This document shows, one piece after another, positions 48,044 to 60,319 of a stretch of 64,000 nucleotides of DNA (within the stretch, counting starts at the first letter, position 1; each line of letters begins with the position of its first letter). The stretch is taken from contig CAIIXF020000235.1 of assembly GCA_903813345.2 (NCBI GenBank), forward strand, positions 268,659-332,658. The letters are read 5' to 3'. This DNA comes from Owenia fusiformis (Eukaryota; Annelida; Polychaeta; Sabellida; Oweniidae). The translations under genes and the position numbers were made by a program. Under the pieces are notes generated by a model. The model had not been told where the DNA came from, made no database searches, and was given only the letters and a program-made list of their open reading frames with translations.

Positions 48044-50308
48044 TGTTGCGTCTATGGGCTAAACGGGTAGGTTCTACCTATGTTCTGTAATTTCAAGCAA
48101 ACTTTAATTTTAAGAACATTGGATAGTTTCAAACTAAGAATACACAATTGCCATCTAGGGGCAGGTATAGTGGTGTAGCCATGAAGAAAGGTCGCCCCTC
48201 TGTCTCATTTCGACTACACTACAGATATAGTGTTATAGCACTTGGATTTGCTAGGGTTTCAGTTTATAAGGAGGGTATAGTTTGATACCTGGTATTAAGT
48301 TATTTTGAAGAACAATCGTTGGATATACCTCATTCGGAAGTTTCCATTAGATCTTGTAAAGGCATCAAAGGCATTTACAGTAATATATGTTGATCATAAA
48401 AATACTTCTTCATATAATTCTTAATAAATTTAGTTTGGAGATTCTGGAATTATGAAGTTATAGAAAATAATTAAGGAATTATGATGAATAATTATATTCT
48501 TTTTTCAATATTCATCAATAAATTCATGAAATTAGAATAGAGAATTTTAGAGAACTTTCAAGAATATAACTGTATAGAAACATCTTCATAATTCCTCATA
48601 TATTGTTCTTTCATATTCTGAAATATTCAATGTAATAAATGAAGGATAATGATACAGTTATACATTCTTAAAATTATCAATAAATTCATAAAATAAGAAT
48701 TAAAAAATTTGAGAACCTTCAAGAATATAAACGCATCTTCAAATTCTTCATAAATTCACCTTTCATTTTGAAAGTTTAGCTGTAACAATTGAAGAATAAT
48801 GATGCAATTATAAATTCTTCGAAATTTCGAATGAATTCATGTAATAACAAATATTTGAATAATTATGATGAATCGTTAAACATTCTTCAGTATTATTATT
48901 CAATATTCATCAAAAATTCTTGAAATAAGAACCAACAATTTTTAAGAATTTTCAGGAATATAAATACTTTCAATTGTCATCAATGAATTCATGAACAATT
49001 CTTGAAATAAGGTCTAATAATTTAGGAAAATCTATAAGAATACAAGGAAATAATATTCATGGTTTATGAATATCATTTCACCAAAGATTGTCTAGAATGA
49101 TAATACCGTGTATGAGCAATTGTTAAGATCAATACGATAACAAACGATACAAAATTGTTGACTCGGGCCGAGTTCTGATTGCCCTACCTTCACGGGAAAG
49201 TGAACAAGGACTGTTAGTATGTTTGTTGCTTGTTGAGCAAATTAAAACTGTAAATGACACCTAAATAATACCAATAAATCATCGTATAATTTTAATAAAA
49301 AATATCTTAATTATGATTAATTATAAAAATTGCCTAACGCAAACGTACTTACCTTTTGCTTTTTATAATTAAAAGTATGTTGTTTAGAAGTCACGTAAAA
49401 TATACAATATACACAAAGTATTGAAATGTTAAGTGTGGTCTCATTATTTTAATGATCTTTACATTGCATATTGTTCCTGTGGTGACGTTCAATTATTTTC
49501 CCTGATCATAATATCAAATGTTCTGGTCTTATACCACAATATAGTTATGGTTTCAACAAACGAATACAGTAACCATACCTATTTCCATCAATTTAATTTA
49601 TTTATCTGGTTGTTAAGTGAGTAGTCATGGAGACCTGATGTTACATTCATAGTTTGTATGAAATGTGGTTTTGCAATGAAATTGATAATTTTTAATTTGT
49701 TAAGATGAGTAACAATTTCAGTGTGAAATTATTAAAATTAAAACTGTAAGAAGTTGTGTATCATGAACAAAATAGTACAGTGTTTGCTATTCTGTCGCTC
49801 TATGCAAATAGCAAATGTAGGATTCAGATGCGTAGGAGTCAGATGCGTAGGAGTCGAAATTGCTCTACATAACTCAATTCTATTAATTGTTTCTTTGTTG
49901 TTAGTAATATAAAATTTTAGAAGAATCTAGTAAACTTTTCAAAAAGTATTGAAACACAATTTCTACTTCTAAACTCTAATTGAAAGTATTAGAATATTTC
50001 ATTTTTCATACAAGCTAGATCATATAGATTTGATATAAAATCGTGCATTAAATCGGAAAACAATCACATCAACTTAAGTTAGTCCAAGGCACGGCATTAC
50101 TCGTAAATGCTTATTGTATCTGTTTTAGAAGTTGCATGAAAAGGATTTTGGAACGGGTCTTGGTTCAATGAGTATGTGGGTTTCTGGGAAAGAAAATTGC
50201 AGAGTCTTTGGAGAAAATTAATATAAGCAATCAATTAAGAATTGGAGAGAAGCCAGTAAATCCCATAGGAAATGGCAAACCATTTCAAAGTCACCACGCT
50301 TATGCCTT

Positions 50309-50436
50309 GGTCACATTTGCTCCGATTTTCACTACGGCGCCCGGTCGATTGAGAATTTTGTTCAAAAGTTAATACAATATTGAGCATAACACTCAATCGG
50401 GCGGGCGCCGGCCGATGAATCGGAGCAAATGTGACC
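50309..50436. mobile_element. GC-rich foldback (MITE-like), 128 bp
   Basis: GGTCACATTTGCTCCGATT (50309-50327) is exactly complemented at 50418-50436. Inside, CGGCGCCCGGTCGATTGAG faces CTCAATCGGGCGGGCGCCG. Similarity of the flanks (ATGCCTTG against CAGACAT) hints that the repeat is a little longer. The GC content stands out from the AT-rich surroundings. Confidence 0.65.
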
Positions 50437-50541
50437 CAGACATTAATGTAAAGTAAGTCTATATCTTCACAAAGGGAAAACAGTACAAAGTGCCTGATAA
50501 CCAAGGGAAGTGACGAGGTAGATATCAATGTATTCATAATT

Positions 50542-50772
50542 GACCGCAAACCTATGAAGAGTGCTACATGTACCACACAAAGGAATAATGAAAATGGTCG
50601 AGGTAAATTAAATGTTCATGTGTACATAAATTTAACATTTGAAAATGAAAGGAACATGTGACCGCAAACCTATGAAGAGTGCTACATGTACCACAAAGGA
50701 ATAATGAAAACAGTCGAGGTAAATTAAATGTTCATGTGTACATAAATTTAACATTTGAAAATGAAAAGAACA
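50542..50772. repeat. ~117-bp tandem duplication
   Basis: The segment starting GACCGCAAACCTATGAAGAG and ending CATTTGAAAATGAAA(G/A)GAACATG occurs at about 50542-50658 and 50659-50773 with few differences. It is recent and noncoding. Confidence 0.8.
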
Positions 50773-50987
50773 TGTGCCTTAACTAGAAGATTAAAGTTAC
50801 ATGCTTCACAAGACCTACGAAATCGTACAGATACCACGTGCAAAAAATGAAGTGATATACAATTGTTACCTGAATTGACAATAATAGTAAGTTGGCTCTT
50901 ACTAATTATGCTGATTGTGCCTGTTTTAGAAGTTGAATGAAAATGGTAAGTTTTCCATACTTGCTTACCAGTTTGATTTATGAAAAC

Positions 50988-51150
50988 TTCATACCTTGGT
51001 AATGTAAGATGTGAAAACTTCATATACCTTGAATATCCAAGATGTTTAAACTACCATGGTTATCCAAAATGGTAATCTAAGATGTGAAAACTTCATAACT
51101 TGGTAATCTAAGATGTGAAAACTGTATACCTCGGTAATCCAAGATGTGTT
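50988..51150. repeat. ~31-bp tandem repeat
   Basis: About five copies of GGTAATCTAAGATGTGAAAAC plus TTCATACCTT, diverged in the middle. The first phrase is 21 bases long only when joined: it is GGTAATCTAAG followed by ATGTGAAAAC. Confidence 0.65.
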
Positions 51151-52071
51151 TTTGCTGACAGCGATCAACAACGAACCCGTATTTCGGAAAACATCAGACG
51201 TGAATTAAATGAAGTATTGTAAAATGCCCATAAATTGAGCTTGAGGTTGTCTGATGGCTTTGATATTTGTATATGTTTTAATAGTAATAGAACCTACGTG
51301 CCATAAAATATATGCTGTATCAATCAAACCACTGAATATTAATCTACGGTTTTCAGTAGCATTTCAAAAGCATAAAGACAGGGTCTGCACAAACAGATCA
51401 TTTTATGTTGTTATTTCAACGATATTATTAATATATACAAAACGAAACCACACACCAAAGTTTAATGTATTGAATAAAAAATTATTTCCATCTTAAAAAG
51501 GCGTGTTTATTCCACATTTTCCTGTCCTTTGAACGGAGAAAACTCAATCCAAAGGTAAGTTGAAAAATCTAGTTTTATTCAATGGTAATGACGAATAACA
51601 TAAACATCACCAATAGTTACCTATAAAATATAACTTTTTAATCGGTTATTTGATATTGATCAATATAATATAATGTTAATTTTAGCCTCTGACTAACTCC
51701 ACAAAAACATTTTTATTTCTAGGTGTCATATTATTAGGAAATTATTTACTTTTAAATGATATGTAATACATGTCATATGGATAAACATATAAATTAAATA
51801 TATGTATTTCTAACTTGGGTATTACCTTTTTGGCCCACTCTGCATATATGATCATATAATTATGAAGTATGGACGCCACCATCCAACAATGTACAGTTAA
51901 ATGATATAACTCAATGAAAAGTAAAATATCAAAAAAGCACTTCAGTTCGCCATTTTTTAAAGATAATGTAACTTGTTTCCCTGATACTGACCGGGTAATT
52001 GATTACATGATATTATATTTCAGACCGAAGCAGTTTCGCCCAGTTGAGTGTGATAGTGATTGACCATACAG

Positions 52072-55000
52072 ATGTTTAACATAGAATTGTACTTGACAAT
52101 ATGTAAGCACATCAATTAATGATTTTAATTTTACAGCACATAGAATATAGAAATTGATTTTGAATTGAATTAAAGCATTATAAAAGCAGATCTTATGTGA
52201 TTTTTAGGATCGCTGGTTGCGATTTTGACCTACTGTGTTGCACTTACTTTATTAAATGTGGTTTTATAATATTGTTGTTTATCAAAAAGCAATTATAAAC
52301 TATTTATAATCAAGGCTATATCTTATAAGTCCATTGTCAATAATTGATATTTCCTTGGTTTAGGTGTATTCTGTATTCACACGGGTAGAGCTGAAAAACA
52401 ATGCGGAGGCTCTGTATGGAAGGAGACAGGTCAGAAATGTATATGTATAAATATAAAGTTGAAAGTAAACATGATGGGTGTGGTGTGAGATCTTGCAACA
52501 TGTCTTTACAATATACGAGTCCAATCCAATTTCTACTAATTGTCTATTCCATGTCCATATGCTTTTTCAATAAAAAATGTTATGTCGTACTTCATTATTG
52601 ATCGGTGTCATGTTTGATTGCAATACAGAATCTTATATCATTCTTAATTGGAAGTATAAGCGCATCCGCGTATATACTAACCCATTCACTTTGTGCATTA
52701 TATGTATGGCTTAGGCCGCTTACAACATGCACTCATGCTTTTATATTCCAATATAAAATGATACTATAATATATATGCAAAATAAGTGATGAAGATAATT
52801 TGAAAATAATAAAATAAAGTAATATAATTATATCTGTTATGTTTCTTTTGTATAGACACAGAAAATTTGGCGCTAGGGAAACCTTCCTCACAATCTTCGC
52901 AATTCGATGCTGGCCGTGCTGTTGACGGTGTTGAAGATGGTGACTGGGGCCATGGGTCATGTATGCACACAGACTTCGAGAAAAAACCATGGTGGATGGT
53001 TGACCTACAGGCAGTTTATCCCATTGGATCTGTCAAGTTATCAAACAGACAGTGTGGGAAAGACAATTGCGGTGGTGGACCCTCCGACATTATTGAAGGT
53101 GACCATCAAGCTAGTTTAAATTAGTTTAAATAAAATTAATTGAATATACAGACAGGTTACCTGGTACTCAACATTCATATTACAGGTACTTCATCTTTTA
53201 ATGGTCTGTTTGGTACATATATATATTTAAACACATATCGTTTAAGATTATGGTAAAGAAACTGCACGATTGGAGTTGAAAGTACAATGTAATCATCAAG
53301 CTATTTCAGCTGAATAACCTTTTGTAGAATATTCAGTCTTGTTACTTGGCAATTTACACTTGGCAGGAAATTGTTATGTCGATCTATCAGATACATTAAA
53401 CTGAGGTGGATCTCGGCTATAACATTAATGGTTGAGAAATAGGGATCGAAACCAGCCATAGTTTTCTCCTGATGACCATTTTGAATTGTTGTGTTTTATG
53501 GATTATGATGACGGCTTTGCGAACGGATGTTGACCCTTTGAATTGCCTATGGACTTCGAGACTGGATTTTATCTATCCCACATCATTTGAGACTGAATAC
53601 TTTATCTTTTATGAGTACTAGTATCTACAACTATTTTTGATGTTACGAGTATTGGCTATTTTTTTCAATTTTTCTTCAACATGTATTGTAATGACTTCAG
53701 TATGAATGAAATGCCCCTCATTGTTCTGGTCCTGGATTGTTATATTGGTCCTTAATTGGAGGGGGAGGGGATGTTAGACATAGTTTCTTTTCACGTTAGA
53801 TCATGGTTTTGGGATATATAGGGTCTACTTTTCTTATGACAGATTTACACTTACAGTTTGCTTTTCTTGTTGGGTGTCTTTAAAGTTTTTAGCCACCCTT
53901 CCCTTTGGCACTTGCGCTTTTATATTTATATACGGTAACACATATATTTTAAAATCATGGTAGGTTGCACCACATTTTCAATGATAAAGAACGTTTGTTT
54001 GTGGAATTTTCAATCTATTATAATAAATGTGATACAAAAAAGTATGGAAAATGTAGAAACTGTTTTTATTTTTCTATAGATCGTCTTTCAAACTTCAAAA
54101 TTGAAGTTAGCAAAAACGCCAAAAAGTGGGAGCTGTGTACTTTTTACAGAAACCCAGCACTGGAACCCTGCAAGAAGGGTTGTCAGATGTTTTACTGCCC
54201 TAGTGGAATGAAAGGACGTTACGTTAGGGTTCAGTTGCAAGGCACAACTTTCCTCACACTCTGTGAAGTTGCTGTTTTTCGGCCATCAAGTAATAATCAT
54301 TTCTCATTACCAACTTACAATAATACTTGTTGACACTTACAATAATACTTGTTGAAAACACACGAGCATGTAATTTACACTGCGTGGCTTACTGTTTTTA
54401 GTGATACCTGGAAAGAAACCTCAATAAAATATTACGCAACTCACTAGCACCGCGGGCATACAAAAATACAGTCCCAATGTTCATATCATTAAAAGGATTA
54501 TAATAAGCTGTTTTGAAACATATTTTATTTATATATATCAAAAGGATTATATTACAAATATATAAAATATTGCCTGATTGAATTACAGAGTTAAACAACC
54601 TTGCACTTGGTAAAGTTGCGACACAATCGTCACTTCATGGCGGTTCTCCCCCAGCTGCCGCAGCAGTAGATGGCAACGTAGATGGCGACACTGAACATCT
54701 ATCATGCATGCAAACTGATGTCGGTGATATTAAGCCATGGTGGAAGGTTGACCTGCTTTCTCAGTACGACATCGGGTCTGTGGTTTTGTTTAATAGACAG
54801 TGTCGAGGAAATGACAACTGTGGTACTAACTTAGCGGATGTAGAAGGTACTAGTATAACTAGTATTGGCTATTCTTGTTTTGCATGTTATAACACGTTAT
54901 GTTATAACACGTGCGACAGATATCAATTTACTTCAATTTTAAATTGCAAAGTCAACCCAATGTCATCACTTAACAAACAATGGTATTGTGTTTTAACATG

Positions 55001-55232
55001 AGATATTTATTTTATAGCACGGCTGAAAGACTTTAAAATTGAAGTAAGTAAAGACAATGTCAAGTGGGAACTATGTGTCCACAACGCCGGTTCCTTGAAT
55101 ACATGTGGGAAAGATTGGCAGATTTTCCAATGTCCAAATGGTTTGTCTGGTCGCTATGTAAAGGTCCAGATACAGCACACTTTGGTTGATGCTTTTTTGA
55201 CCCTCTGTGAAGTCGCCGTTTACGAACCATGA
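52072..55232 (+). CDS. Secreted double F-type lectin-like protein (340 aa, 6 exons)
   Basis: Exons: 52072-52102 signal peptide (MFNIELYLTIC) with strong donor GTAAGC; 52364-52429 mini-exon (EKQCGGSVWKET); 52856-53098 and 54080-54289 type-I F-type domain; 54589-54846 and 55018-55232 type-II domain, stop TGA. The sum is 1023 nt in frame, all phase 1. Key residues: NLALGKPSSQSS, DGVEDGDWGHGSCMHTD, KPWWMVDLQAVYPIG, NRQCGKDNCGGG, GCQMFYCPSGMKGRYVRVQ; domain II CMQTD, NRQCRGNDNCG, LTLCEVAVYEP. It is a close tandem paralogue of the gene at 60320. An alternative first exon at 52195-52234 would have TGA as its second codon and is unlikely to be used. Role as for the other cluster members: an extracellular glycan-binding protein (inferred from family). 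Confidence 0.82.
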
Positions 55233-55789
55233 AAACAAATACTGTGCACTTTTGAGGCAGAGCAAACTAAAATACATTGTCAAACTGATTTCTTATTGGA
55301 CGACTCATCAAAAATACAGTTGTGTTTCGTAATTTGTGATCTTTGACTTGGGTGCAGTACGCAATAATTTATATTATTTATATATTTTAGATTTAGTATA
55401 TATGTCAATATCCTCTGAAAGAAAGACCCGGTCATGTGAACGTACTTTTGTAAACATAAGGGAGGATAAGATGCACGGGCAACCTAAATGTGAACCTGTA
55501 TGTATGCCCTAATACGTCACTTCCGCTGAAGACAAAAAAATAGTGGTGTATTTATTTTGGCTTCATTTCTGATTTACAATTTCTTTCGGCAGAAAGAGTG
55601 GGTAGTGTCACAACTGACCATATATTTCAGAAAGTAGATGTTTGACCCCTATTGAGTGTTGTGTCAAAATGAAGCTTAGACATCGCTTTTGAACCTCAGA
55701 TAGGCCAGTGGGGCCACATAAATCCATACCTCGAGATACAAAATCAGGCGTTTGCCCATTTGCCCATTGACTATCATGGTGACGTGAAT
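55233..55789. other. 3' flank of lectin gene, nothing recognised
   Basis: AT-rich, with no clear AATAAA close to the stop and no other feature. Confidence 0.4.
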
Positions 55790-56979
55790 TAGGGCTGTTT
55801 AGCCAATGGGACCGAAGAAAATTATCAATTGTTTAAATACGAGATACAGGCTGAATACAAATACAGTTAATGAAAGCCTACTATCGAAGAGGACCTCAAA
55901 ATGTGGGCACTACAAAGCAAAGGTCAAAATTTAAATAAAAGTTAAATGTTTGTCTTATTTATCCTCACAAAGTTAGCCTTTTGCCGCCAGAGTATTTAAG
56001 CCTACTTTTATATATATGAATCGAAATCAGACTTCCGTTTGAGCTTTTATAATTAATGACGTTTTGAAATCTCGAAAATCAAAATGATGACATCCTAATG
56101 TTTGGTCGATTGAGTCGAAGAAAACCTACCTTAAAATTGTCTAAATGTCTTTATTCTGGCTGAATCAGATTATTCTGGATAACTCAGCTTAAAAAGGTCT
56201 GAGATCTGGAGTCTTAAAGTGTCTCACATATTCACATATTCGATCAAAACTTGCCATGCAAACATGTTAGTCTACTTTACTGGCCCCCCTTGCTGTAACA
56301 AGGAACCCAAAAACACATAAAAACGTAAACATAAACCAATTAGTCACTTCACTATGAAAGTGGGGGTGTTAGCAAAGTGTATTAGCAGAATATACGCTGT
56401 ATGCATGGACTAACACAATATCAGTGGTCATTTACTGTGTCAACTTAGTAACCCTTGCATATCGTGCTCACTCAAGTATTGACTTTTTTATGATCTAAAT
56501 GTTTGTGGTTTATAAAAAAATGTGATATATTTTAGTTAGAAATACATTAATATATTCATTCAAACAGCACTAGAATGCGGGAAGAAAGAGCAATGGTGAC
56601 AAAACGCAGACAGAATTTTCCGTAAAGGTTTCAAACATTTCTGAAGATCATACATGTACTTCATGTGTACTGTTATTTTTAGTGCTGTATTTATAGATAT
56701 AATTTCACGTATTAAAATCATATTTTCCAGCAATGACTTCAAATTCGGAACCACACCCATATGACATTTTCTTCAATAACTCCAAACATGTGTAAACATT
56801 GACCATGTGCATATAAATCCAGATTTCACGAGCGCTTACCTATTCGAGTACCTCATACACCCCTGCATGGTTTTGAGTTGGATTCGCCTTTTATACGTGA
56901 GCCGACACACTCGCAAACGCTAATTGGATAAAGATTGCGAGAATCTTTAAATTGAACTTGTTAAATTTCACATGTCTAG
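55790..56979 (+). mobile_element. Degenerate Helitron-like element 8, interrupted
   Basis: 55790-56215 is an old copy of the 476-bp unit (TGTTTAGCCAATGGGACCGAAG.., TTTTGCCG.CAGA.TATTT) ending in TCTGAGATCTGGAGTCTTAAA. The expected hairpin and CTAG do not follow until 56949-56979 (stems 56949-56957 and 56960-56968 with one mismatch, CTAG 56976-56979). The intervening ~730 bp (56218-56944) is unrelated and looks like a later insertion, with no family recognised. Confidence 0.55.
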
Positions 56980-57225
56980 ATATTTCTGATACCTAAACTT
57001 ATGATAACAAGTAAAACTGCATTATATCAATTGATACGTGTGTATCATATGTTTCTGATACTGTATTACTATGGGTATTTTACATAGTGAATATTCACTA
57101 TACTGTTGAATCTAGGCCGCAATACTACAAATGGAAAATGGTTGGTTATAATAAACAACATATACATATATTTAACAATTTTCAGAGTTCTTGCAACAGT
57201 TTCATATTTAGTATTCAATTTTAAT

Positions 57226-58059
57226 ATGACGCATGGAATCCACAAGGATATCAGAAACTGTAAAGTCAATAAAACATTCTGTGCTACCCGTACGATCAAT
57301 CCTTGTGAAAACGAGGAAAGGTATATTAATGATGGTTCTTTACGATACAAACATTACATAATCCTGATAGAACCTCGGAGTGGATTAACGTTTTTTAGCA
57401 GTTTGTTGGAGCAACACCCATGTATAAGACACTATCATGAACTCCTAACATGATCTACCTTAAAACGCAATGATATAACAATCCAAACTACAAACGAAGC
57501 GTTCAAATACGTCAATGCCAAATTGAGTAAGAACTCTCAAAACATCAAAACAGGATGCAAACTATTTTGTACTGATGTTAAAACATGGAACATTTCGCAA
57601 GCTGAGTTCATTGATCTCCTGGGCAGGCCGGCGATCATAATTCTGTATCGACGGAACATTCTAGAACAATTCACGAGCTGGAAGGTTGCAATGCAAAACA
57701 AAGCTTGGAATTCCGAAATGAGTATAAAACCCAAGAGTTCAGAACTCGTTTTCAATATTACGAAATTTAAGGCATTTGTCACAGAGACAAAGAAAAGATG
57801 GAAGAACGCTTTGGAAAAATTTAAAGGTTATAAGGATAAATACATTTTAACATACGAGGATTTGTCATCAGATGCATTCACGGTTGTTCAAAGAGTCTAT
57901 GATTTCTAAGGATTTGAACATTATGACTCAAAACAATTACAAGTAAAGTTCATGAAGCAAGGAACGCAACCCTTGTCAAAGCGTATTTCTAATTATGCAT
58001 CCGTAGAAAATGTTATTTTAAAATTGAAATCATTCTACATGTTTGACATTGACTTTTAG
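57226..58059 (+). pseudogene. Sulfotransferase pseudogene (two in-frame stops)
   Basis: A single frame runs from the first ATG (57226) to TAG (58057-58059), broken by TGA at 57451-57453 and TAA at 57907-57909 but without frameshift. It keeps the PAPS-binding signatures of the family: ILIEPRSGLTFFSSLLEQHP (5'-phosphosulfate loop, normally RSGST) and IILYRRNILEQFTSWKVA (3'-phosphate-binding region, Arg..Ser), then ILTYEDL and a C-terminal QGTQPLSKRISNYASVENV. The length, about 277 codons, suits a carbohydrate/Stf0-like sulfotransferase. Open frame before the ATG (from about 57106) could include a membrane anchor, but a TTTTCAG acceptor at 57185 suggests an upstream exon instead. AATAAA lies near 58125. 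A TGA alone could be recoded, but the TAA makes inactivation the simpler reading, barring sequence error. Confidence 0.75.
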
Positions 58060-60319
58060 AGTAAGCATATTCACGGTGAGCGGCAGACCATTCCGTATTT
58101 GTGGTTTTGTTCACTTTAATATGGAATAAAACAAAGCATTTCATGAAAAAAGGTGACCTTGTCCTACGGAAATGGAGATTATGTCTCACATAAAGTTCGG
58201 ACGATGATACTCTATAGCACACGCTCGGTATGCAAGCAAATATTCAATATACCTAATTGAGAAAAAAAGTGATATCTTTAACAACCTTTCTAAATTTTTC
58301 AACATATCAGGATTTACACTATTACTAAAATCTTTAATTCCTTTCAATTAACCCCTTTAATCCACACGTTTTCTCTTTCGCTACAATTCTCTACTTTACG
58401 TACTCCTTTACAAAGTTGACGTTTCTAAAATATAAACATGATCATGGACATCGTAAAGATACGTAAACATTGACTGTTTCAAGTTTTCACGATTCAGTGA
58501 TTATGTATTCAATAAAAGAGTGTTTGTTCATTCAGTAAAAGTTATTTCCCCGCTAATTTAACGAAATCTACGACATCCTACATGTATCTGCAAATTGTTT
58601 AATCAACATAAAGATGGTAACTACTTCTATAGTTATCGATATGGCTTTGTTGACATTGGGAATTTGAATGAGGAAACTAAATGATATCTGATAAATCGGT
58701 ATCGAACCATCATACTTATCAAACCCAACTAGGAAACAACAATGCCAATGCATAGTATAGATCCCATCGAACGACCATAGAAATAAGTGTCATTTGGAAA
58801 TCGCCTATACGCCAAATTGTCATTTGACAGTAACATGCTTGTAAGAATTGATATAAGAAGTATTATAAAAGTCGATCAACAACTGTTTCCAGTCATAATA
58901 AAAACATAAATAACTCTGTTCATGTGAGGTGTAGGTTAAACGTTTGCACCTACACTTTTTAAAGATGAAATTGTATTAGTGTATTTAGAAAGGGAGATGT
59001 TGATTTTATCCATGAAAAAATCGTTATTAAGAGTAGCTGTCACATTAGCCGTGTTGGCTCGCCACCGTGTGGCTAATTTTTGGAATTAACTTTTGAATGG
59101 ATTAATCAATTTTTGTAACCACCAGTTTGAACAGTTTCAGCACGCTGCTAGGGATGAATCTTAATAGGTCTTTCACCGCTTGTACATCTTCATATGGATA
59201 TACAATTATGATCAATGTGTTTTTCACCAAAGTGATATTCAGGGATCGCCATGTCCTAGTCTGAAGGTACAACACCCAGAATGATGGATATTTCTGTCAA
59301 AAATGAAATTTCATGTCGGAATCCATAGCGACCGATACATGTATATCACAGATCTTTTCACTAAAACTGCTATAACTTTGACAATTCGTATCCAATCTAC
59401 ATGAATTATGCTTTAACTTATATGTAGGATATCTATGATTACTGACCTTATGAAATCAAACATCAACTATTGTGTATGCAGATGAAATATCCGGAATACC
59501 ATGGCAAATATGCTCTGGTTTCAAACCATTTTTAGGAGCTGGTATTTAGGATATTAATGGCTTCGTGACTGTGCCAAGTTTGAATATATGTTTCTGTGTG
59601 TTTAACTTTAAATTTAACTAGGTAAAAATGTACGTATTTGAGCCCTATAATTCAATATCATGTGAAAACGAAAATAGAAGTTCTTCAACAGCTAGTCTAT
59701 AATGAGGTTTAATATTAAGTATGTTCTTAATAGAATAATGATGGAGGTTTGAAAGTCAGACAGAATTCCCTCACAAAGTTAATGTAAACATCCTATTTAA
59801 GATTTTTATATTTATTTTGGCTATGTAACTAAAGTAATTTCAGTTTAATTTCCTCTACCTAATTTAGAAATAATCTAGAATGGATTATTTCAATTTATAC
59901 AATTAGGCTGTTTAATTTAAAAAGCTATAAAAATGTTTCCTTCCGTGTTCCAAATTTAATTTAATCCAAACTCTGCAAGAAGAATAACTTATCCGGCAAC
60001 TTGGTACGTATTATCTTTACTTTTTTATGGTTGAAGATGTAATTGAAAGTAACTGTCTTATAGCGAATTGATACAGCTCATTGTCTCAATTTTTGATAAC
60101 GCTGCTTTTCTGTTGTACAAAATCTCATTTATCGTATTTACACAATTATATGTAAGTAGAGCGATTTATTACTAATACGAAATTTAGTGAGTATAAATTT
60201 TGCCGATTATTATTTTATTACAACATCATTGAATACAAAAATGAAGACAATACCGATGATGATTACATTCCAGAACGGCGCAGTGTTGCACTGTTGAGTG
60301 TGAGTAATTTACCATGCAG
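58060..60319. other. Intergenic upstream of the last lectin gene
   Basis: No gene recognised. A ~45-bp phrase (GGCAAATATGCTCTGGTTTC.., 59498-59545) recurs in the first intron of the next gene at about 60378-60425. The hairpin-like TTAGCC..GGCTAA occurs at about 59045-59076. Confidence 0.45.

Larger units (their letters stand above)
48044..52071. other. Divergent intergenic region between lectin genes on opposite strands
   Basis: About 4 kb separates the starts of a minus-strand and a plus-strand lectin gene, so both promoters should be here. 48400-49080 is a very AT-rich, degenerate repeat of AATTCATGAA/TAAGAAT words. A GC-rich foldback (50309-50436) and two tandem duplications (50542-50772, 50988-51150) have their own entries. 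A short direct repeat CAGATGCGTAGGAGT is at about 49827-49856. No coding was supported. Confidence 0.5.

Noticed and set aside
52195-52234. Nonsense mutation at codon 2 making the gene at 52072 a pseudogene
   Set aside because: A better first exon (52072-52102, strong donor, correct phase, homologous in the paralogue) avoids the ATG TGA segment.
57451-57453. Selenocysteine recoding of the TGA in the sulfotransferase
   Set aside because: A second in-frame stop (TAA at 57907) cannot be recoded this way and sulfotransferases are not known selenoproteins.
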